Source: Fulvivirga ligni | Lineage (GTDB): Bacteria > Bacteroidota > Bacteroidia > Cytophagales > Cyclobacteriaceae | NCBI RefSeq assembly: GCF_021389935.1 | Contig: NZ_CP089979.1 | Coordinates: 5,852,501 to 5,916,500 of the forward strand | Direction of reading: 5' to 3' | Length of the DNA: 64,000 nucleotides | Shown: positions 28,706-40,300 of the stretch, piece after piece | Numbering within the stretch: the stretch's first letter is position 1 | Layout of the letters: each line of letters opens with the position of its first letter | Made by a program: the position numbers and the translations under genes | The notes under the pieces: model-generated | What the model saw: the letters and a program-made list of their open reading frames with translations, nothing else | Database searches by the model: none | What the model was told of the DNA's origin: nothing

Positions 28706-29197
28706 ATGAAAACCAAAGAGATAAGGGATCTGATAGATTTCATTTCAAAGTCAGGTCTTAACGAAGTGAATATTGAGACCGAGGAGCTAAAGTTATCCGT
28801 TATACGTGACCCTGAAGTACAAACTAAGATTGTAGAAAGCGCACCTAGTGCTGCACCAGCTCCGGCTGCTGCACCAGTAGCTGCTCCGGCTGCGGCCCCT
28901 GCAAGTGCTCCTGCTGCCGCAGAAGCATCAGCTCCGGCTAAAGACGATACATCTAATTACATAGAAGTGAAATCACCTATGATTGGTACATTCTACCGAT
29001 CTCCAAACCCTGACTCTCCGTCTTTTGTAGCCGTAGGTGATAAAATAGAGGCTGGTCAGCCAGTATGTATTATCGAAGCCATGAAGCTTTTCAACGAAAT
29101 AGAGTCTGAAGTATCAGGTACTATTGTGAAAGTAATGGTGGAGAATGCATCGCCAGTGGAATATGACCAAGTGTTATTCCTGGTAGACCCTTCATAA
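28706..29197 (+). CDS. accB: Biotin carboxyl carrier protein of acetyl-CoA carboxylase
   Basis: The 163-residue protein has an N-terminal dimerisation region, an Ala/Pro-rich flexible linker (about residues 45-80) and a C-terminal biotinyl domain. The biotin attachment site is Lys127 in IIEAMKLFN. It shuttles carboxybiotin between AccC and the carboxyltransferase. It precedes accC with a 69-base gap that contains a terminator-like hairpin. Confidence 0.96.
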   Translation: MKTKEIRDLIDFISKSGLNEVNIETEELKLSVIRDPEVQTKIVESAPSAAPAPAAAPVAAPAAAPASAPAAAEASAPAKDDTSNYIEVKSPMIGTFYRSPNPDSPSFVAVGDKIEAGQPVCIIEAMKLFNEIESEVSGTIVKVMVENASPVEYDQVLFLVDPS

Positions 29198-29206
29198 AGA
29201 GTTTAA

Positions 29207-29236
29207 AATCCCGATCTGATTCGGGATTCGTTTTTT
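29207..29236 (+). terminator. Hairpin between accB and accC
   Basis: AATCCCGA (29207-29214) pairs perfectly with TCGGGATT (29221-29228) over a six-base loop, followed by CG and six T (29231-29236). It looks like an intrinsic terminator placed inside the operon, so it may reduce accC transcription relative to accB. Confidence 0.7.
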
Positions 29237-29266
29237 ATTAGATGTTTTGCACTAAAACTAACGATC

Positions 29267-30610
29267 GTGTTTAAGAAAATATTAATTGCTAACAGAGGAG
29301 AGATAGCGCTAAGAATTATCAGAACCTGCCGTGAGATGAACATTAAGACGGTAGCTGTTTATTCTTTGGCTGACAAGGATAGCTTGCATGTTCGCTTTGC
29401 AGATGAAGCTGTTTGCATTGGTAAAGCTCCTAGTAGTGAATCATACCTCAACATACCAAACCTTATAGCTGCGGCTGAAATAACTAATGCAGATGCTATT
29501 CACCCAGGATATGGGTTCTTAGCTGAGAATGCAGAGTTTAGCTCGGTATGTCAAGAATATAACATCAAATTCATAGGCGCATCACCTGATATGATCAATA
29601 AGATGGGTGATAAGGCTACGGCCAAAGACACTATGAAAAAAGCAGGTGTACCTACTATACCTGGTTCTGATGGCCTTCTTAAGAATATGGAAGAAGGGTT
29701 AAAAATCGCAGAAAAAATTAAATACCCTGTAATCCTTAAAGCTACTGCCGGTGGTGGTGGTAGAGGTATGCGTATTGTAAATGACCCTAGTGGCTTTAAA
29801 AAGGCATGGGATGATGCCAGACAAGAAGCTGGTGCTGCCTTTGGTAACGACGGTCTTTACCTGGAAAAATTCGTAGAGGAGCCTCGTCACATTGAGATTC
29901 AGGTAGTAGGTGATAAGCGTGGTAAAGTATGCCACCTTTCTGAAAGAGATTGCTCTATTCAGAGAAGACACCAAAAATTAGTAGAAGAAACTCCATCTCC
30001 TATCGTAAGCCAAAAGCTACGTGAGAAAATGGGTAAAGCAGCCATCAAAGGTGCTGAAGCCATTAAATATGAAGGAGCTGGTACCGTGGAATTTCTGGTA
30101 GACAAGCATGGAGATTTCTATTTCATGGAAATGAATACCAGAATCCAGGTAGAGCACCCTATTACTGAAGAAGTTACTGACTTTGACCTTATCAAAGAGC
30201 AAATCAAAGTAGCAGCAGGAGTAGAGATCTCTGGTAAAAACTACTTCCCTAACTTATATTCTATGGAATGTAGAATTAATGCGGAAGACCCAAGAAATGG
30301 TTTCAGACCATCTCCTGGTAAAATTACTAACTTACACATGCCTGGTGGTCATGGTGTGCGTGTAGATAGCCACGTATATGCTGGTTATACTATTCCACCA
30401 AACTATGACTCAATGATCGCTAAACTTATTGTTAGTGGCCAGTCAAGAGAAGAGGTAATTACCAGAATGAAGAGAGCGCTAAGTGAGTTTGTGATTGAAG
30501 GAGTAAAAACTACTATTCCTTTCCATCTTAAACTTATGGATGACGCGGAGTTCCAAGGTGGTAATTTCACTACCAAGTTCTTGGAAACCTTCGACTTCAC
30601 TGATCTGTAA
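29267..30610 (+). CDS. accC: Biotin carboxylase subunit of acetyl-CoA carboxylase
   Basis: The 447-residue ATP-grasp enzyme carboxylates biotin on AccB. Visible blocks are [13 protein letters not shown] at the N-terminus, the glycine-rich ATP loop [25 protein letters not shown]-like metal region, and [11 protein letters not shown] with the catalytic Arg and Glu. The start codon is GTG at 29267, giving [12 protein letters not shown]. It is separated from accB by the hairpin at 29207-29236 and ends at a strong terminator. Confidence 0.96.
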   Translation: MFKKILIANRGEIALRIIRTCREMNIKTVAVYSLADKDSLHVRFADEAVCIGKAPSSESYLNIPNLIAAAEITNADAIHPGYGFLAENAEFSSVCQEYNIKFIGASPDMINKMGDKATAKDTMKKAGVPTIPGSDGLLKNMEEGLKIAEKIKYPVILKATAGGGGRGMRIVNDPSGFKKAWDDARQEAGAAFGNDGLYLEKFVEEPRHIEIQVVGDKRGKVCHLSERDCSIQRRHQKLVEETPSPIVSQKLREKMGKAAIKGAEAIKYEGAGTVEFLVDKHGDFYFMEMNTRIQVEHPITEEVTDFDLIKEQIKVAAGVEISGKNYFPNLYSMECRINAEDPRNGFRPSPGKITNLHMPGGHGVRVDSHVYAGYTIPPNYDSMIAKLIVSGQSREEVITRMKRALSEFVIEGVKTTIPFHLKLMDDAEFQGGNFTTKFLETFDFTDL

Positions 30611-30630
30611 ATAGTTTAAATTGTTATAAT

Positions 30631-30669
30631 AAAAAGCCTCGGTAAGTAATTATCGAGGCTTTTGTTTTT
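30631..30669 (+). terminator. Terminator after accC
   Basis: AAAAGCCTCG with flanking TAA (30632-30645) pairs with TTA and CGAGGCTTTT (30650-30663) with one bulged position, followed by GTTTTTC. It closes the long DUF177-to-accC operon. Confidence 0.85.
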
Positions 30670-30718
30670 CTATAAGGATATTCAATTATAACTTTATTGG
30701 ATAAACTACTCCATTCAT

Positions 30719-31366
30719 ATGAAAGGTCTGTTTTTAGCCATTACTCTTTTACTATCACTCTGCTTCCATTATAGCTCTGAGGCTCAAAACCTGTGGGCTC
30801 ATACCGGCATCTCCATGGCAGCCTACAAGGGTGACCTTAGCAGCTATGATCAATATCGTGGACTTTTTCAGGTAGGTGTACAGCTGAACAAAAAGAAGCG
30901 ATTGAATGGCAATTTCAACCTTGGAATTGGCAGTGTAAGCGGAGAGAATAGAGATTTCAGGAGATTTGAAACCGGAGACATTGAACCGAACAGATACTTC
31001 AGAACAAATTTCTTTTTCCTAAACTATGACCTGCATTATAACATTGTGAAAACTGATTTCTTAATCGTTTATGTAAGTCAGGGTATTGGCTTTTTCAGGT
31101 TCACCCCAAAAGATGATGAAGGAAACAGCCTGATAGACCAGGGAAATACTAGAAATCCGGATGAATCTTACCGAAATTCAACTTTTATGCTTCCTACCTC
31201 TGCCGGAGCTACTTATTTTCTTCCTAATAAATATGGTATAGGTCTACAAGCAGGTTTTCTTAACCCTCTCACTGATTACTTAGATAATATTTCTGAGCTA
31301 GGGGAAACAGGAGGCGATAATATCCTAGAATTCCGATTTAGCTTATATGTACCAATAAAGAATTAA
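30719..31366 (+). CDS. Outer-membrane beta-barrel protein (DUF6089-like)
   Basis: The 215-residue protein has a cleavable signal peptide (about residues 1-22, ending SSEAQ) and alternating hydrophobic strands of an eight-stranded-type barrel, ending in the outer-membrane-like [10 protein letters not shown]. The pattern and length resemble DUF6089 proteins of Bacteroidota. The role is unknown. Its stop overlaps the stop of the convergent DUF3109 gene by four bases. Confidence 0.75.
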   Translation: MKGLFLAITLLLSLCFHYSSEAQNLWAHTGISMAAYKGDLSSYDQYRGLFQVGVQLNKKKRLNGNFNLGIGSVSGENRDFRRFETGDIEPNRYFRTNFFFLNYDLHYNIVKTDFLIVYVSQGIGFFRFTPKDDEGNSLIDQGNTRNPDESYRNSTFMLPTSAGATYFLPNKYGIGLQAGFLNPLTDYLDNISELGETGGDNILEFRFSLYVPIKN

Positions 31367-31929
31367 CCTTCTTCGGCGATTAGTTTCTCTAGTTTTGCGT
31401 ACCACTCTTCACCATATTTTCTGGTAAGGGCGTCTTTTAGAAACTTGTAAATAGGCACTTGAAGCTCTTTTCCAAAATCACAGGCCGGATCACAAATATC
31501 CCAACGGTCATAATTTAAAGCATCAAATTCATCATACTTAGTAACTCTAATAGGGTACATATGGCAGCTGATAGGCTTCTTGTAATCTATTTTCCCGTCC
31601 AGATAAGCCTGCTCTATTCCGCATTTAAGAATGCCTCTCTCATCATAGATAGCATAGGCACACTCCTTCCCTCCTATAGTTGGTGTAGAATAGTCGTCAT
31701 CATCATCCAGGATGTACCTGCCCTGCTCAGATATTGCTTTCTTACCCTCTTCAGATAAATACGGCTCTACGTGCTTGTAAATTTCATCCAGCACCTTCAG
31801 TTCCTCCTCTTCCAGTGGTGCTCCTAAATCACCCTCTACACAGCAGGCTCCCTTACATTTATCAAGATTACAAACGAAAAACTTTTCCTTTATATCATCT
31901 GATAAGATTACATTATCTAGCTCTATCAT
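31363..31929 (-). CDS. DUF3109-family cysteine-rich protein
   Basis: The 188-residue protein carries conserved cysteines in [41 protein letters not shown] and [11 protein letters not shown], a pattern of the DUF3109/YkgJ-related metal or iron-sulfur binding families. No enzyme activity can be assigned from sequence. It stands alone, reading toward the beta-barrel gene. Confidence 0.85.
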   Translation of the reverse strand: MIELDNVILSDDIKEKFFVCNLDKCKGACCVEGDLGAPLEEEELKVLDEIYKHVEPYLSEEGKKAISEQGRYILDDDDDYSTPTIGGKECAYAIYDERGILKCGIEQAYLDGKIDYKKPISCHMYPIRVTKYDEFDALNYDRWDICDPACDFGKELQVPIYKFLKDALTRKYGEEWYAKLEKLIAEEG

Positions 31930-32103
31930 AGCATTCTATTTGGCACCAATACTTCTCAACAGCCTTTCATTATAAAAAGATCATTTAGAAGAAGTTAATT
32001 TCATTTTCAAAGGGCAAAAATCCGACAATTCGGGAACTTAAAAAAAGCTATTAATAAAATCTCTTTAATTTATAATCGTTCTGAAATTCTCGTTATATTC
32101 AGT

Positions 32104-32111
32104 TAATTTTG
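32104..32111 (+). promoter_or_regulatory. Putative -7 box for the helicase gene
   Basis: TAATTTTG fits TAnnTTTG and lies 40 bases before the ATG at 32152. The -33 region is only weakly TTTG-like (TTCTG), so the call is moderate. Confidence 0.38.
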
Positions 32112-32151
32112 ATGTTGGAAAATCTAAATAGTAGAGGATTAAAGTTCGAGA

Positions 32152-34403
32152 ATGGATTATTTAAAGAGCCTTAACGAGCCCCAATATGAAGGAGTGGTGA
32201 ACACTGATGGACCTACAATGATCATTGCAGGTGCGGGTTCAGGCAAAACAAGAGTACTAACCTACCGTATAGCATACCTACTAGAGAAAAAGGAGTAGAT
32301 CCATTTAATATATTATCCCTCACCTTTACCAATAAGGCGGCCAAAGAAATGCGAGACCGTATTGAAAAGGTAGTGGGCACAGAAGCCAGAAACCTATGGA
32401 TGGGAACCTTCCACTCTGTTTTCGCTAGAATTCTGAGAAGTGAAGCTGACCGATTAGGATACCCTAGCAATTTCACTATTTATGATGCTGATGACTCTAA
32501 GCAGCTGATCAAATCTATAGTGAAAGAGATGGCGCTGGATGATAAAATCTACAAGCCTAATGTGGTGCTCAACCGTATATCAGGAGCCAAAAACCGCCTG
32601 ATTTCATGGAGAGAATATATTAAAAACCCTATCTATAGGGCTGATGATGAGAGCAATATGAAACCTGAGCTCGGACGGATATACAAAACCTATGCGGAAC
32701 GCTGCTTTAAAGCTGGCGCCATGGATTTTGATGACCTCCTTTTTAACACCAATGTGTTATTTAAAGAGCATACCGATATTCTAAACAAATATCAGCAAAG
32801 GTTTCACTATGTAATGGTGGATGAGTTTCAGGATACTAACATTTCGCAGTACCTGATCACTAAAAAGCTTTCGGCCGTAAGGCAAAATATCTGCGTGGTG
32901 GGTGATGATGCTCAAAGTATCTACGCCTTCCGTGGTGCTGATATTCAGAATATATTAAACTTCGAAAAGGATTATCCAGACCTACGCGTAATAAAGCTGG
33001 AGCAGAACTATCGTTCTTCTAAAAACATAGTAAATGCGGCTAATTCAATTATAAGTAAAAACCGCGCTCAGCTAAAGAAAAACGTATGGACTGCCAATGA
33101 AGATGGTACGCTGATAGATCTTTTACGAGCCACTTCTGACAATGAAGAAGGTAAGCTGGTGGCGTCCTCTATTTTTGAAGAGAAAATGCAAAATCATCTT
33201 CAAAACAGTGATTTTGCCATTTTATATAGAACCAATAGTCAGTCCAGGGCCATGGAAGAGGCCCTGAGGCGGATGAACATAAAATACAAGATTGTAGGTG
33301 GTCTTTCGTTCTACCAAAGAAAGGAGATCAAAGATTTGATGGCTTACTTACGCTTTTCCATCAACACCAATGATGAGCAGTCTTTAAGAAGGGTAATTAA
33401 TTACCCGAAAAGAGGTATTGGTGATACCAGCGTAGACAAGATCATTGTAGCAGCCAATGAGCATGACATGAGTCTTTGGGAAGTATTGAACAACATTAGT
33501 TCTTTCCTGCCTGGCCGAGTGGCTAATGCTGTTATGGACTTTGTAAATATGATTAAACGCTTCCAAATAGACATTAATTCTAAAGATGCGTATGAAGCTG
33601 CCAATCTTATTGCTAAAGGATCTGGAATACTGAAGGAGCTTTATGAAGACAAAACTGTAGAAGGTCTTAGCCGATATGAAAACGTTCAGGAATTATTAAA
33701 TGCGGTAAAGGAGTATGTAGATGACGAAGAGAAGCAAGATAAATCTCTTGGTGCTTTCTTACAGGAAATAGCTCTTATCACCGGCGTAGATAACGATAAG
33801 GACGATGACAATGATAAAGTGACTATGATGACCATTCACATGGCCAAAGGGCTTGAGTTTAAGAATGTGTACGTTGTAGGTATGGAAGAGGATCTTTTCC
33901 CATCACAAATGATGCTTGGCAGCCGTGCTGATCTGGAGGAAGAAAGAAGACTTTTCTATGTAGCCATAACAAGAGCAGAGAAAAAGCTGTTTCTTTCTTA
34001 TGCACTTTCTCGTTATAGATTTGGAAGGCTCAAAAACTGTGAACCAAGCCGATTTATTGACGAAATAGACCCTAACTTTATCCGTGTGAGCAAACGTGCC
34101 GGAAGAGTAGAGTCTAAGCCATCTGATGATTATGCTAAGAACTTTGTTAGTGGCATCAGAAAGACTACCTCATCACAACCTATGGTGAGAAAGTCTAATT
34201 ACAAACCACCGGTAGATTTTAAGCCGAGCGATACTTCTACATTGAAGGCTGGCATGAAGGTGGAGCACCCTAAGTTTGGGTATGGAAAAGTGATGGAAAT
34301 GGATGAAAGCGGTGCAAATAGAAAGGCCAAAGTAAATTTTGACGACTTTGGAGAAAAAACATTATTACTTAGTTTTGCTAAATTACGAATTCACTCAAAT
34401 TAG
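32152..34403 (+). CDS. pcrA: UvrD/PcrA-family ATP-dependent DNA helicase with apparent frameshift
   Basis: The gene begins at the ATG at 32152 with [10 protein letters not shown] (Q-motif) and the Walker A block [20 protein letters not shown], but that frame stops at 32296-32298. The remaining helicase continues in the -1 frame from [20 protein letters not shown], through [39 protein letters not shown] and [14 protein letters not shown] to 34403. The frame change falls at a run of five A (32287-32291); one more A would give a continuous product of 750 residues, the normal size. Without joining, the 684-residue downstream frame starting at 32349 lacks Walker A. It could be a sequencing error, a pseudogene or slippage. 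The helicase acts in excision repair and removal of RecA filaments. Confidence 0.88.
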
Positions 34404-34421
34404 AGTATTAATCCCCAAATA

Positions 34422-35072
34422 ATGGAATATAACACAAGCCAACCTGACCTTATACTCAAAGAGTACGGCAGAAATGTACAAAAGCTGGTAAAGTATATAC
34501 AAACTATTGAAGATAAGGAAGAAAGGTCTCAAAAGGCTGCTACTTTAATAGAGCTGATGAGACAAGTAACACCTTCAGTAAAAGAGACTATTGAAACCAA
34601 CCAAAAACTTTGGGATGATTTATACATAATGTCTGGTTTTAACCTTGATATAGATGGTCCATTTCCTCCTCCGGAAACAGATGTGATCAACAAAAAACCA
34701 AAGAGGCTAGAGTATATTTACAATGATGTAAAATACAAGCACTATGGTAAAAACATCGAGCTTTTGATCAACCAGGCAATAGAGAAAGAAGATCCTCAGG
34801 AACGTGAAGATGCCATTATTTATATTGGCAAGCTCATGAAGAGTTTCTACAGCAGCTGGAACAAAGAAGTGATAGATGATGCGATCATTCTTGAAAACAT
34901 CAAAACCATTTCTAAAGGCAAGCTTGATATCGATCTTGAAAAGGTAAAAGAAGATAACCTATTCGAAAGGTTATACAAAGCCAAGAAAAAGACTAATACA
35001 AGGCCATCAGGTAAGTCTGACAACAGAAAATCAAACAATAATAACAACAACAGGAGGAGAAGAAGAAATTAA
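34422..35072 (+). CDS. DUF4290-family protein
   Basis: The 216-residue helical protein matches DUF4290, a Bacteroidota family found directly upstream of murA. The main part is acidic and helical (EYGRNVQKLV near residue 14 and again KHYGKNIELLI near 105, suggesting an internal duplication). The last 30 residues are Lys/Asn/Arg-rich, ending in a run of Asn then Arg, likely disordered and able to bind nucleic acid or membrane. Its stop overlaps the murA ATG by one base, so the two are coupled. Confidence 0.85.
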   Translation: MEYNTSQPDLILKEYGRNVQKLVKYIQTIEDKEERSQKAATLIELMRQVTPSVKETIETNQKLWDDLYIMSGFNLDIDGPFPPPETDVINKKPKRLEYIYNDVKYKHYGKNIELLINQAIEKEDPQEREDAIIYIGKLMKSFYSSWNKEVIDDAIILENIKTISKGKLDIDLEKVKEDNLFERLYKAKKKTNTRPSGKSDNRKSNNNNNNRRRRRN

Positions 35073-36382
35073 TGGGTTCATTCAAAATTCAGGGTGGACA
35101 CACCCTAAAAGGTGAAATTATACCTCAAGGAGCTAAGAATGAGGCTCTTCAGATTGTAGCTGCAACCTTACTCACCGCAGAGCCGGTAACTTTACATAAA
35201 ATACCGAACATCAGAGACGTAAATAAGCTTATAGAGCTTGTTGGCGATCTGGGTGCTACTGTAGAAAAGTTAGATGCAGAATCTTATAGAATTACTGCCA
35301 AAGATATAGATGTAGACTTCTTAGAGTCTGACCAATATAAAACTAAAGCCGCTTCATTACGTGGTTCCATCATGATTTTAGGTCCGCTTTTAGCCCGTTA
35401 TGGCAAGGCGAAAATACCTAAGCCAGGTGGTGACAAAATCGGTAGAAGAAGGCTAGATACTCACTTCATCGGCTTTGAAAAGCTTGGTGCTAAGTTTAAC
35501 TACTCTTCTAAAGAGAGCTTTTACAGCATTGATGCCTCTAACCTTCAAGGAACTTATATGCACCTTGATGAGGCTTCAGTAACTGGAACAGCCAACATAG
35601 TAATGGCAGCCGTTTTGGCTAAGGGAAAAACCACTATTTATAATGCTGCTTGCGAGCCATACCTACAGCAACTTTGCAAAATGCTTAACCGCATGGGAGC
35701 AAAAATTGAAGGTATTGGGTCTAACCTATTAGTGATAGAAGGTGTAGAAAAGCTTGGAGGCACAGAGCATACTTTATTACCAGATATGATTGAGATTGGT
35801 AGTTTCATAGGTCTTGCGGCCATGACTCAGTCTGAGATCACGATCAAAAATGCTGGTGTAGAGAATCTTGGGCTTATCCCTGAAGTATTCAGAAGACTAG
35901 GTGTGCATATGATCTTCAGAGATGATGACATTATCATACCTGCACAAAAGCACTATGAAATAGATACATTCATTGATGGATCTATCATGACCGTGGCAGA
36001 TGCGCCATGGCCTGGTTTTACGCCTGATCTTTTAAGCATTGTATTAGTTACAGCCATTCAGGCAAAAGGTACAGTATTGGTGCATCAGAAAATGTTTGAA
36101 AGCCGTCTATTCTTTGTAGATAAACTGATAGACATGGGTGCTCAAATCATTCTTTGTGATCCACATAGAGCTACTGTTATTGGTATGGACAGAAAACAAC
36201 CTTTAAGAGGTATAAAAATGTCCTCACCAGATATCAGAGCTGGTGTATCTCTGCTTATTGCAGCATTATCTGCAGAAGGAGAAAGTATTATTTCCAATGT
36301 AGAGCAAATTGATCGTGGTTATCAAAATATTGACGAACGACTAAAAAGGTTAGGTGCTCAGATAGAAAGGATAGAACAATAG
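35072..36382 (+). CDS. murA: UDP-N-acetylglucosamine 1-carboxyvinyltransferase MurA
   Basis: The 436-residue enzyme transfers enolpyruvate from PEP to UDP-GlcNAc, the first committed step of peptidoglycan synthesis. The N-terminus has QGAKNEALQI (Lys22-Asn23 of the PEP site) and the body has six repeats of the EPT fold. In the catalytic loop PKPGGDKIGRRR, Asp121 stands where most MurA enzymes have Cys (Cys115 in E. coli). Asp at this place keeps activity but prevents alkylation by fosfomycin in other bacteria. It is coupled to the DUF4290 gene. Confidence 0.95.
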   Translation: MGSFKIQGGHTLKGEIIPQGAKNEALQIVAATLLTAEPVTLHKIPNIRDVNKLIELVGDLGATVEKLDAESYRITAKDIDVDFLESDQYKTKAASLRGSIMILGPLLARYGKAKIPKPGGDKIGRRRLDTHFIGFEKLGAKFNYSSKESFYSIDASNLQGTYMHLDEASVTGTANIVMAAVLAKGKTTIYNAACEPYLQQLCKMLNRMGAKIEGIGSNLLVIEGVEKLGGTEHTLLPDMIEIGSFIGLAAMTQSEITIKNAGVENLGLIPEVFRRLGVHMIFRDDDIIIPAQKHYEIDTFIDGSIMTVADAPWPGFTPDLLSIVLVTAIQAKGTVLVHQKMFESRLFFVDKLIDMGAQIILCDPHRATVIGMDRKQPLRGIKMSSPDIRAGVSLLIAALSAEGESIISNVEQIDRGYQNIDERLKRLGAQIERIEQ

Positions 36383-36438
36383 GTAGCTGGTAGCGTTTAA
36401 CCTTTGATACTTATTTCTAAACAAAAAATCAGAATTAC

Positions 36439-37257
36439 ATGGAATACTTAGAGCAGGCCAAGACCTTCCTGGCCACCAGAGGTGTGGAAGTGGGTCTAAT
36501 GATCATTAAAGCTGCTTTAATCCTTTTTATAGGGCTACAGGTGGTGAAGTTCCTTTCCAGGACCTTCGCTAAATTTATGGATAATAGAAATGTGGATGCT
36601 TCCTTGAAGCCATTTCTAAAAAATCTGTTTCACAACTTATTATTAGTTCTTTTAATTCTTAGCGTACTAGCCACCTTAGGCATTGAAATGACCTCTTTTG
36701 TGGCCATTATAGGTGCCGCAGGTCTTGCTATCGGCTTAGCATTACAAGGAACACTACAAAACTTTGCCGGTGGAGTAATCATCCTTACTTTGAAACCTTT
36801 TAGAGTAGGAGATTATATTGACGGCGGTGGTGTTGCTGGTACAGTGAAGGAGATTCAGATCTTCCAAACTATTTTAGCTACACCAGATAACGTAAGAATA
36901 GTTGTACCTAACGGACAGCTTTCAAACGACTCAATAAAGAACTACTCAGCCAATGATACACGTAGAGTGGATCTGGTTTTCGGTATTGGATATGATGATG
37001 ACATCAAAAAGGCTAAGGAAATACTTGAAAACATGGTTAAGAATGACGCCAGAGTATTAGAAGACCCTGCGCCTTCTGTAACTGTAGCTAGTTTAGGAGA
37101 TAGTTCTGTTAACTTCAATGTAAGACCTTGGGTAAACAGAGCAGACTACTGGGCTGTTTATTGGGACTTCCAGGAGAATGTGAAGCTGGAGTTTGATGCT
37201 AACGGCATTTCTATTCCATTTCCACAAAGAGACGTGCATATTTACAACGAAAAATAA
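36439..37257 (+). CDS. Small-conductance mechanosensitive channel (MscS family)
   Basis: The 272-residue protein has three membrane helices (about 15-37, 58-80 and 86-113). The third, GAAGLAIGLALQGTLQNFAGG, is the glycine/alanine-packed pore helix of MscS, followed by the beta domain start KPFRVGDYI and the cytoplasmic vestibule. It would open under membrane tension during osmotic downshock. It follows murA by 56 bases on the same strand and ends at a shared palindromic terminator. Confidence 0.94.
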   Translation: MEYLEQAKTFLATRGVEVGLMIIKAALILFIGLQVVKFLSRTFAKFMDNRNVDASLKPFLKNLFHNLLLVLLILSVLATLGIEMTSFVAIIGAAGLAIGLALQGTLQNFAGGVIILTLKPFRVGDYIDGGGVAGTVKEIQIFQTILATPDNVRIVVPNGQLSNDSIKNYSANDTRRVDLVFGIGYDDDIKKAKEILENMVKNDARVLEDPAPSVTVASLGDSSVNFNVRPWVNRADYWAVYWDFQENVKLEFDANGISIPFPQRDVHIYNEK

Positions 37258-37270
37258 TTCGTTTGTACAT

Positions 37271-37320
37271 TATAAAACAAAAGCGCCTGACTTGAATAAG
37301 TCAGGCGCTTTTGTTTTATA
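37271..37320. terminator. Perfect bidirectional terminator, 23-bp stem
   Basis: The arms 37271-37293 and 37298-37320 are perfectly complementary over 23 bases around a GAAT loop. The GC core (GCGCCTGACTT) is flanked by A-rich and T-rich ends, so it should stop transcripts both from mscS and from the convergent alpha-2-macroglobulin gene. Confidence 0.92.
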
Positions 37321-37334
37321 GACTTCGTGAACTA

Positions 37335-40300
37335 TCAGCTACCTCCTCCGGCTTTGAGGACTCTCACCTCTTTACCTTCGGTGTTCGCACTGATATCATT
37401 GTCATACATGGCTTCGCAGCTCACTGCTGGCAGATAATATGTACCCTGATAACTCGCATTAAGCAATACTCTGAAGGTTTTGCTTTCATTTCGATTCAAA
37501 TCAAAATAGGTATACACTCTATCATCTCGAATATCTTGATAATCAGGCACATCCTTACTATTAAATTGCTCCATATCATTTAACCTGGTATTATGGATCT
37601 CCCACCCTGACGGGAATATCTGAGAAAGCGCAAGGTTCTGATAGCGTCCTTTTAATCCTGGATTGGTCACTGTAACCTCAGCTACAAAATCCTGACCTTG
37701 CTCTAAAGTTGCAGGGTCGATAAATTCACCCTTTGTATTTACATATGACACTTTCACTTTTAGGTTATTAGCCGTAGCCTTCTCATTACCTCTCACTGGC
37801 GTTCCCTCTAAAATGATTCTGGCGTAGAGAACAGCGTCACTAGTATTCTGAATCTTAAAACTATTGGAATTAAGCTCGTTGGCATCTAGTTCAGACTGAG
37901 CCACTGGCATATCTGTAGACACCTTCATGGTCTTCCCATTAAGCGTATAAGTATATTTTAACTCCTTGTTCGCAATTCCATCGATACCTACATACTGGCC
38001 AATGGCTATTAGACAATATGCTGTAGTTTGGGTGCTCATATAATAGCTAGCAGCACTCATGCGCTTAGAAATACTTTGAAGTACAGAAAAGGCCTTCTTC
38101 TTCTCACCTAACAAGGTTAAAGTTTCCAGGATCATAGCCTCATCTCTCAGCCCCGAGCCATAAGTATATCCTAACTCCCGATAGTCCTTCACATCAGTAG
38201 TTAAACCTTCCACCAGCTTCTGCGCTGCTTCTTTCTGCCCAGCTCTAACATATGCTGCAGCAAGCCTCCATGAACTGTTGATATCCAGATTTCCTTCCTC
38301 TCTTAGCCTATTCATTGCTCCAGATTCAGGAACTCCGGCGATAGCTAAAGTATATAGCCTGTAGGCCTGCATCAGTGTGCTATTGTAGTAACCATTGGTA
38401 GTTCTTCTCCATTCTGCGGCTTTTCTTCTTTGGTATCTCTTCCACTGCCTGATCATATTTGTTGGCACGTTGTACCCTTTCTTTTCAGCCTCTATTAAGA
38501 AATGTCCGGCATAAGAGCTTCCCCAGCTGTTAGAATCATCCGCTCCTGGCCAATAGGAAAAACCACCATCACTTCTCTGGAATCTTTTTAGTCGTTCTAT
38601 ACCTGCTCTCACATTCCTTTCAACCTCTAACTTCTGTTTATCGTCAAGTTCTACCAGGTCAGATAGGTATAGCTGCGGAAATACTGACGAGGTGGTTTGC
38701 TCAACGCAACCATATGGATACCTTAATAGATAAGATAATCTCTTTTTCAGGTTCAATGGTGGTAAATTCGACACTTCTAATGTAGCCATATTGGTTCCTG
38801 GCATACCTACTACCTCAAAGTTTGTATTCCAACTCTGCCCATCTTGCACTAGTTCATCCAGAACGGCGGTGAGTGGTGGGTTAGGATTTCTAACATCCAG
38901 CTCTATGTTATCATGAGCCTTTTCACCTCCGGAAGTAGCATTTACCTCCACTTTACCGATACCTAATTTTGACTTCACTTTTATATCGAAATACACCACC
39001 TGATCCCCAATATCGGAGAAGGTTACATTTTTTGATGATGGACCTACGATTTCCAACATGTCATTGGCCTTAACCTGTACTTTTACATTTTTCACCGATT
39101 TCTCCATGGCAAACACTGTAACTGGAAGCTTTACCACCTCTTCAGGCCCTAAAACCCGAGGTAAAGTGGCAAGCACCATTAATGGCTGCCTTACTGGAGT
39201 AGCTTTCTCCGCACTACCATAAGCCCCTTGATTACCTGCTACCACCATTGTTTTCACAGATCCTACATACTGTGGCATGGTGAATTTATGAGTTTTGGAA
39301 TCTCCTTTATCGATAGTAAAAGGCCCCAGATATTTCACTACAGGCTTAAACCTGTTGGCCTTAGCGGTGGCATTTTTGGTTCCTTCTTCATCACCACCAA
39401 TTGCCAAAAGTCTTTCTACTTTACCTCCGTAAGCACCCATGACATCATCAAAAAGATCCCAGGTTTTAACCCCTAGAGCTTCACGTGCATAGAAAGTATT
39501 CCATGGATTCGGTGTCTTAAAATGGGTAAGATCCAAAAGGCCTTCATCCACTACAGCCACCGTGTAAGTCATCTTTTTCTGAGATTTCTCTGATATGGTA
39601 ATAGATACCTCCTCACCTGGTGCAAGCACATCGGCCATTTTTATTTCAGGTTTCAGAATAGTATTCGGATCCTCCACTCCTAGGGAGACCACGCCATATA
39701 GCCTTATTGGTAAATCATTAACTGTTTGTTTATGCTCCTGCAGCAAGGTGACGAATACATAGACATTAGGAGCCATATCCTTTGTTGCCTCAAAGCTGAA
39801 AGTAGTCTCTCCATTTTGAGTCTGGATCCAATAGCTCTCCAAAACTCTGCTTCCATTTTCTATACTTATTAAAGCTCTTCCTTTATTACTGCTTGGTATT
39901 TTTATGGTTACTTCCTCGCCTACCTGGTATTTCTCCTTATCTGCCGTGAAGCTCAGCATGGTGGCACCTCCTGGCATATCATCTCTACTTCCTCCCCAGC
40001 TGGTGTAATGCACTTCACCTGTACAATGGCCACTTACAGGATCGCAAACTCTGATATAATATCTACCCCAGTTATTAAGATCGAAGCTATAGGTACCTTT
40101 GCCATTTACAGTGCTTAACTTGCCCCTCACTATCGGTGTCATACTAGATCGGCTGATATAATTTGCCAGCGACTCATCTTCTTGGTTCCACCACCAGCGC
40201 CATTCCAGCCTGTATACCTCTACCTCCAGGTCATTACGAGATACCGGTTTACCATTGGCATCCACAGTAACCACATCTAGCTGATTAGTTTTATCATAAA

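Noticed and set aside
32349-34403. Taking 32349 as the true start of the helicase
   Set aside because: This frame lacks the Q-motif and Walker A. The missing part is encoded immediately upstream in another frame, so a frameshift explains the data better.
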